This document shows positions 21,946-27,961 of a stretch of DNA of 33,941 nt, in pieces (the first letter of the stretch is position 1; each line of letters begins with the position of its first letter). Source of the stretch: Caldilineales bacterium. GTDB taxonomy: Bacteria > Chloroflexota > Anaerolineae > J102. The translations under genes and the position numbers were made by a program. The DNA is taken from the NCBI GenBank assembly GCA_026417535.1, contig JAOADB010000007.1:1-33941 (forward strand), given 5' to 3'. A model generated the notes under the pieces. It did not search any database. It had not been told where the DNA came from and was given only the letters and a program-made list of their open reading frames with translations.

Positions 21946-23283
21946 ATGTTCGATACCCTTACTGCCAAACTCCAACAGGTTTTTGACAAGATGGGCCGTC
22001 GCGGCCGGCTATCCGAAGCCGACGTCGACGCGGCCTTGCGCGAGGTGCGTCTGGCTCTGCTGGAAGCCGATGTCAACTACAAGGTCGTCAAGGATTTCAT
22101 CGCCCGCGTGCGCGAGCGGGCCATCGGCGCCGAGGTGTTGCGCAGCCTGACCCCGGCCCAGCAGGTGATCAAGATCGTCCACGAGGAGCTCATCGCCACG
22201 CTGGGCGAACCCGCGCGTCTCGACCTGTCCGGACAGCCGCCCCACGTCATCATGCTGGTCGGCCTGCAGGGTTCGGGCAAGACGACTATGGCCGCCAAAT
22301 TGGCCAATCGTCTGCGCTCTTCGGGCCAGCGGCCCCTACTCATCGCCGCCGACACCTACCGGCCTGCCGCCGTCACCCAGCTGGAGGTGCTGGGTCGCCA
22401 GATTGACATCCCAGTCCACAGCGAGGGTATCGAACCACCGCCGCCCGAAATCGTGCGTCGTGGTCTGCGCCGCGCCCGTGAGGAGGCCCGCACCGTGGTC
22501 ATCATTGACACGGCCGGCCGTCTCAACATTGACGAGCAGATGATGGAAGAGCTCGTCCAGATCAAGGCCATCGCCAAACCGTGCGAGGTCTTGCTGGTGG
22601 CCGATGCCATGACCGGTCAGGAGGCCGTGCGCGTGGCCCAGGACTTCCATCATCGCGTGGGGCTGACCGGGTTGGTGCTGACGAAAATTGATGGCGATGC
22701 CCGCGGGGGCGCGGCCATTTCGATGCGCGCCGTTACGGGTGTGCCCATCAAGTTCCTCGGCACCAGCGAGAAGATAGACGGCATCGAGGTCTTCCATCCC
22801 GACCGACTGGCCTCCCGCATCTTGGGCATGGGCGATGTCCTGACCATGATCGAAAAGGCCCAGGCCACCATGGACCAGGAAGAAGCCCAGCGGCTGGAGA
22901 AAAAGCTGCGCACGGCGACTTTCGACCTCGATGATTTCCTCAAGCAGATGCGCCAGCTCAAGAAAATGGGCCCGCTCACCGGCCTGCTCGAGATGATCCC
23001 CGGCGTGGGGCGCCTGGCCAAGGAACTCGACCCACAAACGACCGAAAAGCAGCTGCGCCGGATTGAGGCCATCATCTGCTCGATGACGCCGGAAGAGCGT
23101 CGCGATCCCTCCATCCTCAATGCCAGTCGGCGCCGGCGAATCGCCGCCGGTTCCGGAACAACGGTCCAGGAGGTCAACGACTTGCTTCGTCAGTTCCGCG
23201 AGATGCAGCGCCTGATGAAACAGCTGCAACAGAGCGGTCGCCGCGGCGGAATGGGCGGTTTGGGCCGGATGTTCGGGCTTTGA
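21946..23283 (+). CDS. ffh: Signal recognition particle protein Ffh (SRP54 GTPase)
   Basis: 445 residues, full length. The helical N domain (1-90) is followed by the G domain with P-loop GLQGSGKT (106-113), DTYRPAA, DTAGR, TKIDGDARGG and the FLGTSEKIDG closing loop. The Met-rich M domain binds SRP RNA and signal sequences (MGPLTGLLEMIPG, RRDPSILNASRRRRIAAGSGTTVQEVNDLLRQF, MKQL). It delivers nascent membrane proteins to the translocon. No Shine-Dalgarno is seen before the ATG at 21946. It heads the conserved order ffh-rpsP-khpA-rimM. Confidence 0.98.
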   Translation: MFDTLTAKLQQVFDKMGRRGRLSEADVDAALREVRLALLEADVNYKVVKDFIARVRERAIGAEVLRSLTPAQQVIKIVHEELIATLGEPARLDLSGQPPHVIMLVGLQGSGKTTMAAKLANRLRSSGQRPLLIAADTYRPAAVTQLEVLGRQIDIPVHSEGIEPPPPEIVRRGLRRAREEARTVVIIDTAGRLNIDEQMMEELVQIKAIAKPCEVLLVADAMTGQEAVRVAQDFHHRVGLTGLVLTKIDGDARGGAAISMRAVTGVPIKFLGTSEKIDGIEVFHPDRLASRILGMGDVLTMIEKAQATMDQEEAQRLEKKLRTATFDLDDFLKQMRQLKKMGPLTGLLEMIPGVGRLAKELDPQTTEKQLRRIEAIICSMTPEERRDPSILNASRRRRIAAGSGTTVQEVNDLLRQFREMQRLMKQLQQSGRRGGMGGLGRMFGL

Positions 23284-23341
23284 GTGGTAACGGGTTAACG
23301 AGTAACTGGTCGTTTTTTGTTGTCAATTGGCCTAAAACCGT

Positions 23342-23380
23342 GACGAAGGACGAAAAAATTCCCTCCTTCGTCTTTCGTCC
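23342..23380. repeat. Intergenic GACGAAGGACGAA repeat between ffh and rpsP
   Basis: GACGAAGGA (23342-23350) pairs with TCCTTCGTC (23364-23372). Alternatively GGACGAAA (23348-23355) pairs with TTTCGTCC (23373-23380). The two hairpins exclude each other. It is followed by TCCTTTTCTG. The spacer upstream (23284-23312) has GGTAACGGGTTAACGAGTAACTGG-like text. Confidence 0.7.
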
Positions 23381-23457
23381 TCCTTTTCTGACAACCCGCT
23401 TGCAAAACCTTTCGTACTGGCTCATGACAGCCGATTTTTCAGGAGTTACACTCACCT

Positions 23458-23724
23458 ATGGTTCGTATCCGTCTTCGTCGTACCGGTTCCACCAAACAGG
23501 CCTCGTATCGCGTGGTCGTAGCCGATCAACGCGCTCCACGCGACGGCCGTTTCATCGAGAATCTCGGTTACTACAATCCCCGCACCAATCCCCCCACCTT
23601 TGAAATCAACCGCGAGCGCCTGGCCTACTGGCTGAGCCAGGGCGCCCAGCCCAGCGACTCGGTGGCGCAGATGCTGCGCAGCTTTGGCTTTACCTCGGAG
23701 CCGAGCAAAGCCACCGAAGCCTGA
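23458..23724 (+). CDS. rpsP: 30S ribosomal protein S16
   Basis: 88 residues, typical length. It begins MVRIRLRRTGSTKQASYRVVVADQRAPRDGR and continues IENLGYYNP and LAYWLSQGAQPSDSVAQMLRSFG, all conserved in bS16. A ribosome site AGGAG lies about 12 nt before the ATG. It binds 16S rRNA in the small-subunit body. Neighbours ffh and khpA are the usual bacterial context. Confidence 0.98.
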   Translation: MVRIRLRRTGSTKQASYRVVVADQRAPRDGRFIENLGYYNPRTNPPTFEINRERLAYWLSQGAQPSDSVAQMLRSFGFTSEPSKATEA

Positions 23725-23753
23725 TCCCACCCTTCCCTCTTTTCACACGACCG

Positions 23754-23795
23754 ACATTCCCCATCACCGCCCGTCTGGGCGAGGATGGGGAATGT
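23754..23795 (+). terminator. Strong hairpin between rpsP and khpA
   Basis: ACATTCCCCATC (23754-23765) pairs perfectly with GATGGGGAATGT (23784-23795). Inside it CGCCC (23768-23772) pairs with GGGCG (23777-23781) around GTCT. Only a short T-run (TTTT, partly within the stem) follows. It ends 16 nt before the khpA ATG, next to its GGGGGA ribosome site, so it may be a partial terminator, a processing site or a translational control element. Confidence 0.6.
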
Positions 23796-23811
23796 TTTGG
23801 GGGATTCGTCG

Positions 23812-24039
23812 ATGAAAGACCTTGTCGAGTTCATCGCCCGTGAACTGGTTCAGGAGCCGGAACGGATTGTCGTTTCGTCCCGCCGGACCGGCTCGAATCT
23901 CCATCTGGCCATCCATGCCGCTGGCGACGATCTGGGCCGGTTGATCGGCCGTCAGGGCCGCACGGCCGAAGCCATCCGCATCCTGGCCCGGGTGGCCGGC
24001 GCGCGCAAAGGTCTGAAAGTGACGGTGGATATCGAGTGA
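23812..24039 (+). CDS. khpA: KH-domain RNA-binding protein KhpA
   Basis: 75 residues; the ATG at 23812 follows GGGGGA by 8 nt. The single KH domain has the GxxG loop as I45-G46-R47-Q48-G49 within LGRLIGRQGRTAEAIRILARV. Start MKDLVEFIARELV and end KVTVDIE match the family. It binds RNA and in other bacteria pairs with KhpB in cell-size and small-RNA control. It lies between rpsP and rimM as in most bacteria and overlaps rimM by 4 bp (GTGA). Confidence 0.95.
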   Translation: MKDLVEFIARELVQEPERIVVSSRRTGSNLHLAIHAAGDDLGRLIGRQGRTAEAIRILARVAGARKGLKVTVDIE

Positions 24040-24560
24040 AGTCCATGATCGTGGGCCGGATCGTGGCCCCTCACGGCGTGCGCGGGGAGGTCAAGGTGGA
24101 AGTCATGACCGATTTCCCCGAACGCTTTGCCGTGGGTTCGGAGGTGTGGCTAGAGGGCGAGGAAGAGCCCCGGCGGGTGCTCTCCTCGCGGCCCTATCGC
24201 GGCTTTTTGTTGATTCGCCTGACCGGTTATCCAACTCGCACCGAGGTCGAGTCGTTGCGCGGCCGTTTTCTGGAGATACCGCGCGAATGGGCGCGACCCT
24301 TGCCGGAAGGCGAGTACTACAGCGATGAATTGGAGGGCTTAACGGTTGTTACGACAACCGGTATCGAATTGGGAGTTTTGCGCGAAGTCTGGTGGACAGG
24401 GTCAAATGAGGTCTATGTGACGCAAGGGGCCTGGGGTGAGGTGCTTTTGCCGGCTATTGCCGAAGTCGTGCAAGAGGTTGATTTGCAAAATCGGCGACTT
24501 GTGGTAAAGTTGCTGCCGGGGCTGGTTCCGGCCCTGGACGGCAGCGACGAGGCGGACTGA
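24036..24560 (+). CDS. rimM: Ribosome maturation factor RimM
   Basis: 174 residues from a GTG at 24036 that overlaps the khpA stop (GTGA); an ATG at 24045 would give 171 residues and cannot be excluded. The N-terminal domain begins IVGRIVAPHGVRGEVKVEVMTDFPERF, and the PRC-barrel domain begins at GEYYSDELEGLTVVT and includes VLLPAI. It helps 30S subunit assembly, binding S19 near the 16S head. In many bacteria trmD and rplS follow; here the next gene is an unrelated L,D-transpeptidase. Confidence 0.95.
   Translation: MKSMIVGRIVAPHGVRGEVKVEVMTDFPERFAVGSEVWLEGEEEPRRVLSSRPYRGFLLIRLTGYPTRTEVESLRGRFLEIPREWARPLPEGEYYSDELEGLTVVTTTGIELGVLREVWWTGSNEVYVTQGAWGEVLLPAIAEVVQEVDLQNRRLVVKLLPGLVPALDGSDEAD
24483..24510 (+). 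promoter_or_regulatory. Candidate promoter in the 3' end of rimM
   Basis: TTGCAA (24483-24488), 16 bp, TAAAGT (24505-24510). It would give the L,D-transpeptidase gene its own transcript with a leader of about 190 nt. Moderate hexamer matches only. Confidence 0.35.
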
Positions 24561-24626
24561 ACCGTCCGCCCTTGCGATAGCGCCCGATCTCGTTCGTCCT
24601 CCGGTGGAAGCGCCATGGCGAGACGC

Positions 24627-24684
24627 TCCATCGGGTACAACGGCGTTTTCTCCGATGGACCGCAGGAGAGGGCCTCTCCGGCGG
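24627..24684 (+). promoter_or_regulatory. Two stem-loops in the L,D-transpeptidase leader
   Basis: TCCATCGG (24627-24634) pairs with CCGATGGA (24652-24659) around a 17-nt loop. CCGC-A-GGAGAG pairs with CTCTCC-G-GCGG around GGC (24660-24684). The second ends about 12 nt before the GGAGG ribosome site. They are structured leader RNA and do not match a riboswitch consensus I know. Confidence 0.45.
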
Positions 24685-24707
24685 TGTTCTCTGTGGCGGA
24701 GGCAGCG

Positions 24708-25355
24708 ATGAGGTCCGTATGGCTCATACCTCTGGCAGCGATTCTGGTTCTGTTCGGCAGTCTGACTTTGCCCGTTCCGGCCCAGGCAGCGCCGGGTTCT
24801 GGTGGCACGGTCCATATCGTGCGCCGGGGCGAAACCCTTACCCAAATCGCCCGGCGCTATGGCGTTTCGGTGCGCGCTCTGGCGGCGGCCAACGGCATCG
24901 CCAACATCAATCGGATTTACGTGGGCCAGCGACTCATCATCCCGGCCAGGGGCGGACAGGCCGCCGCACCGGCAGCACCCTCGGTTTCGGCGCCGGCCGG
25001 CGCTCGGCGCTGGATCGAGATTGACCTCTCGCGCCAGCGGCTGATCGCCCACGAAGGCGATCGGATCGTGCTGAATGTGCCCGTCAGCACCGGATTGCGC
25101 AACACGCCCACGCCCGTGGGCACATTTCGCATCCGCAGCAAGGTGCGCAGCCAGACCATGTCAGGCCCTGGCTATCGGCTGCCCAACGTGCAGTGGGTCA
25201 TGTACTTCGTGGGCAACTACGCCATCCACGGCACGTACTGGCACAACAACTTCGGCCGACCCATGAGCCACGGCTGTGTGAACCTGCGCAATGCCGATGC
25301 GCGATTCCTTTACCATTGGGCCGGCTACGGCACACCGGTCGTCATTCATCGCTAA
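24708..25355 (+). CDS. Secreted LysM-containing L,D-transpeptidase (YkuD)
   Basis: 215 residues; the ATG at 24708 has GGAGG 5 nt upstream and starts a signal peptide ([17 protein letters not shown], cleavage near AQA-APG, residue 27). A LysM domain (about 35-79: [30 protein letters not shown]...YVGQRLIIP) binds peptidoglycan glycan. After an Ala/Pro linker the YkuD domain (101-215) has [10 protein letters not shown] (His174) and the catalytic SHGCVNLRN (His188, Cys190). It forms 3-3 crosslinks or attaches proteins to peptidoglycan. Its stop overlaps the stop of the convergent epimerase gene by 3 bp on a shared 4-bp CTAA. Confidence 0.94.
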   Translation: MRSVWLIPLAAILVLFGSLTLPVPAQAAPGSGGTVHIVRRGETLTQIARRYGVSVRALAAANGIANINRIYVGQRLIIPARGGQAAAPAAPSVSAPAGARRWIEIDLSRQRLIAHEGDRIVLNVPVSTGLRNTPTPVGTFRIRSKVRSQTMSGPGYRLPNVQWVMYFVGNYAIHGTYWHNNFGRPMSHGCVNLRNADARFLYHWAGYGTPVVIHR

Positions 25356-26356
25356 GGCGTTGCCGAGTGAACGGCGCGGCGACGACCTCGGCCGGTATTG
25401 TCTTCGACCTCGGTTACGGTTTTGTCCAAGAGCCGCCGAAAGCGGGGATCGAGCATGACCGTGCGGCGCAGACCCTCCTCCAGTGAGACCTGCGGTTGGT
25501 AATCGAGGAGGGCAGCGGCTTTCTCGAGATCGGCCAGGAGCCGGTTGACCCCGCCGCTTTGTTGTTCGTTGTAAAGCACGCGGGCGGTGCGGCCCGTGAC
25601 CTTTTCAACCAACCGGATCAGCTCCTCGACGCTGGTCTCACGACCGCTGCCGACGTTGATGACCTGGCGGTCTACCCCCTCGCGCAGGCCGGCTTCGATG
25701 AGGGCGTTCACGACGTCGTCAATGTACACGTAGTCGCGCGTCTGCTTGCCGCTGCCGAAGACGACGAAGGTGCCGCCGTTGAGGACCTGATGGATGAGCT
25801 GTGGCACCACGGGCGGGTAGGCCGGCGGCAAGGCCTGGCCAGGGCCATAGGCGTTGAAAATCCGCAAGGCCACCGTTTCGATGCCGTAATGCACGCCCAA
25901 GGTGAACATGTAGTGCTCGGCGGCGAACTTGCTAACGGCATACGGGGTCAGCAGCTGAGGCACCACCGTCTCGTCCACGGGTTGGCGTTTCTGGTCGCCG
26001 TAAATGGTACCCGACGAGGCCAAAACCACGCGACGAATTCCGGTGGCGCGCATGGCCTCCATGAGGGTAACGGTGCCGCCGACGTTGACGTCGTTGTAAT
26101 CGCGCGGGTAGAGGATGGATTGGGGCAAGGAGACCCGCGCCGCCAGGTGATAGACGCAGTCAATGCCGTGCAGTTGGGTCCACAGCTTGGGCAGATCGCG
26201 CACGTCCCCGCGCTGGAAGAGGACGCGCTCGTCCAAAGCGTCCGGGTCGCCGGCACTGAGGTCGTCAATGACGCGGACGTGATGGCCCAATTCAACCAGG
26301 CGTTTGGCCAGATGGCGACCGATGAATCCGGCTCCTCCGGTGATGAGAAAGTTCAT
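25352..26356 (-). CDS. NAD-dependent nucleotide-sugar epimerase/dehydratase
   Basis: 334 residues. The ATG at 26356 starts [20 protein letters not shown] (Rossmann GGAGFIG, 7-13), preceded by CAGGAG at an unusually short distance of 2 nt. Catalytic elements: SSGTIYG (114-120) and Y139-AVS-K143. Substrate-side features [10 protein letters not shown] and the [19 protein letters not shown] segment are those of GalE/RmlB-like extended SDRs. It likely epimerises or dehydrates a UDP/dTDP/GDP-sugar for surface glycans; the exact substrate is not known. Unlike the SDR at 413-1504, its catalytic residues are intact. It has its own promoter at 26466-26494. Its tail ([11 protein letters not shown]) is basic. 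Confidence 0.93.
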   Translation of the reverse strand: MNFLITGGAGFIGRHLAKRLVELGHHVRVIDDLSAGDPDALDERVLFQRGDVRDLPKLWTQLHGIDCVYHLAARVSLPQSILYPRDYNDVNVGGTVTLMEAMRATGIRRVVLASSGTIYGDQKRQPVDETVVPQLLTPYAVSKFAAEHYMFTLGVHYGIETVALRIFNAYGPGQALPPAYPPVVPQLIHQVLNGGTFVVFGSGKQTRDYVYIDDVVNALIEAGLREGVDRQVINVGSGRETSVEELIRLVEKVTGRTARVLYNEQQSGGVNRLLADLEKAAALLDYQPQVSLEEGLRRTVMLDPRFRRLLDKTVTEVEDNTGRGRRRAVHSATP

Positions 26357-26465
26357 AGCTCCTGTTGGGGGACGGAAGGCGAGGGATGGACAAGGGAGGA
26401 CGGGCGAATTCAGGGTCTGCCCTCCCATGGCCGCTTTGTGAACGTAGCGCGCTGAACCGTTCGTC

Positions 26466-26494
26466 ATTCTAACGAGGCGGACGGACTTGGGCAA
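26466..26494 (-). promoter_or_regulatory. Promoter of the nucleotide-sugar epimerase gene
   Basis: Minus strand TTGCCC (26489-26494), 17 bp, TAGAAT (26466-26471). The predicted leader of about 100 nt contains a degenerate GGACGGAAGGCGAGGG repeat (26371-26410). Confidence 0.55.
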
Positions 26495-26564
26495 TTTTGG
26501 CTTGGTTCCGCGCACGGGGGGAGACGGGGCCGACCGCGTGGGGCGTTTCCTCGCGGTTGTCGGC

Positions 26565-26710
26565 GCCATGCGATGGGGGTACCGGCGGCGCGGCGCGTGC
26601 CTGGCGAAGGGGATCGCCACGCGACGCATTAGGGGCGGCCGGGCGGCGGAGCCGCCCGGCCGCCCCCTATTACCGCGCGTTCGGCCAAAATCCATGTCCG
26701 GCGCCTCACT
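26565..26710. repeat. Palindromic intergenic element, copy 2 (within the 26357-26804 gap)
   Basis: Core: 16-bp arms 26632-26647 and 26651-26666 with loop GGA; an unpaired C at 26667 is followed by two more pairs. The loop is the reverse complement of the TCC loop in copy 1. Shared flanks are GCGATGGGGGT (left), ATCGCCACGCG (near the arm), and CGCGCGTTCGGCCAAAATCC with CGGCGCC (right). The rest of the 26357-26804 gap holds the epimerase promoter and no gene that I can support. Confidence 0.8.
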
Positions 26711-26804
26711 TCGCCGGAACCCGCCCCGCAAGCCGCGCGCCATCGCGGCCGCACCCACCGCGCGAAACGCCCAGCCGCGGCCGTTGGCCGCGTCGGGCCT
26801 GATC

Positions 26805-27305
26805 TCACTCCACCACCGCCGCCAGCGACTGGATGTGCATATCGTGCAGGCGGCTGCGGATGGTCTCCGCGGCCTTTTGCATCATCACATAGCCGAAATG
26901 ACAGTCCTCGGCGAAGGCCTTCAACAGCCCGGCGGCGTCGAACACCACGACTCGGCACGGCGTCAGCGCCTTGGCCCCGGCCGTGGCCGTGTGCGGCGGC
27001 ACCAGCGCCGACCAGCCGAACACCTCGCCCGGCCCCACCGTGCTGACCACCACATCCCGCGTCTTCAGCACACCGGTCAGCTGGCCCGAGACCGGCTGCT
27101 CGACCCGCGTATCGGGCAGCTCGATGATCACGCCCACGTTGCCCTGCACCAGCAGGTAAAACCGGTCCAGTCGCTCGCCTTCGTGGAAAAAGACATGGCC
27201 GGCCTCGACCGTCTCCTCTTCGGCCAGCCCGGCCAGGGTGACGATATTCTCATAGCTCAGCCCGGCAAAAAAGGCGTAGCGCCGCAACAGCTCGGGTGAA
27301 ACCAT
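26805..27305 (-). CDS. Crp-like cyclic-nucleotide-binding-fold protein, possible HoxI-like hydrogenase subunit
   Basis: 166 residues; the ATG at 27305 follows GAGAGGAG by 8 nt. The whole protein is one jelly-roll domain (LLRRYAFFAGLS...FFHEGERLDRFYLLVQGNVGVIIEL) with a C-terminal helix and no helix-turn-helix. In the phosphate-binding cassette, where cAMP binders have GE-x-A-L and R-(S/T)-A, it reads FGWSALVPPHTATA, so the Glu and Arg are missing and cAMP binding is unlikely. It closes the hydrogenase operon, 128 bp after the maturation protease. HoxI of the Ralstonia soluble hydrogenase is a Crp-like protein of about this size that is a true subunit; a similar role here is inference. Confidence 0.85.
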   Translation of the reverse strand: MVSPELLRRYAFFAGLSYENIVTLAGLAEEETVEAGHVFFHEGERLDRFYLLVQGNVGVIIELPDTRVEQPVSGQLTGVLKTRDVVVSTVGPGEVFGWSALVPPHTATAGAKALTPCRVVVFDAAGLLKAFAEDCHFGYVMMQKAAETIRSRLHDMHIQSLAAVVE

Positions 27306-27358
27306 AAACACAACTCCTCTCAAGCAACAGATGCGCAGAAGCCATGCGCTTCGGTCTT

Positions 27359-27425
27359 GCCACGAATTCCACGAATGACACGAAGGTTTTTTTCTCCTAT
27401 TCGTAAAATTCGTGCAATTCGTGGC
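27359..27425. repeat. Inverted repeat GCCACGAATT...AATTCGTGGC
   Basis: 18-bp arms (27359-27376 and 27408-27425) with one mismatch, built from ACGAATT-like units; the loop has GACACGAAGG and a T7 run. It occupies over half of the spacer between the protease gene and the Crp-like gene. Confidence 0.75.
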
Positions 27426-27433
27426 AAAAACGC

Positions 27434-27946
27434 TCACTGTGCAACGCCTGGTCCCTGCCACTGCGTCTCGGCGGCGCCTCGCAGCTCGGCCAGGACGGCG
27501 GCCGCGGCTTGGGGCACGGCGGCCAGCACGGCCGGCGTGGGTGTCTCGCCGAAATCGGTCACGTTGCTCACGGCCACGGCGATGATGACGATGTCCTCCG
27601 GCAGCTTCAGCCCCAGGCGACGGCCCGCAGCCAGCGCCGTGGGCAGGGTGGCGTCGTGGGCCGAGGCGAGATGCTGCGGCGGCCGGATCGCCTCCAGGTC
27701 GGCGAGGGTCAGCCGCCGCACCGCACCCGGCGGCAGCTCTGCGTCGGTCCAGGCGTCGATCAGGATGGCCCGGTCGCAGCCGACCATCAGCTCCATCAGC
27801 CGCAGGCCGCCCACGCCGGCTTCGACAACCTCGACGTTGGGCACGGGATGCGCGGCCAGGGCGTCCTGCACCGCCCGCGCCGTGAGCACGCCGACGCCGT
27901 CGTCGGTGAGCAGCGGATTGCCCAAGCCGATCACCAGGGTCGCCAT
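27434..27946 (-). CDS. [NiFe]-hydrogenase maturation endopeptidase (HycI/HybD family)
   Basis: 170 residues. Motifs: GLGNPLLTDDGVG (8-19) with the nickel-sensing acid at Asp16, LIDAW (Asp64) and the histidine in SAHD (His97), which in HybD-type proteases contact the nickel of the immature large subunit. It clips the C-terminal extension of the large subunit after nickel insertion. It lies 15 bp after the large subunit gene, whose product keeps a 25-residue tail beyond the last ligand, so enzyme and substrate are adjacent. The Shine-Dalgarno (GAGACG) is weak. Confidence 0.94.
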   Translation of the reverse strand: MATLVIGLGNPLLTDDGVGVLTARAVQDALAAHPVPNVEVVEAGVGGLRLMELMVGCDRAILIDAWTDAELPPGAVRRLTLADLEAIRPPQHLASAHDATLPTALAAGRRLGLKLPEDIVIIAVAVSNVTDFGETPTPAVLAAVPQAAAAVLAELRGAAETQWQGPGVAQ

Positions 27947-27961
27947 AGTCGTCTCGGCGCC

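Noticed and set aside
26357-26758. N-terminal extension of the nucleotide-sugar epimerase
   Set aside because: It crosses a promoter and the second palindrome; the Rossmann fold starts exactly at the ATG at 26356.
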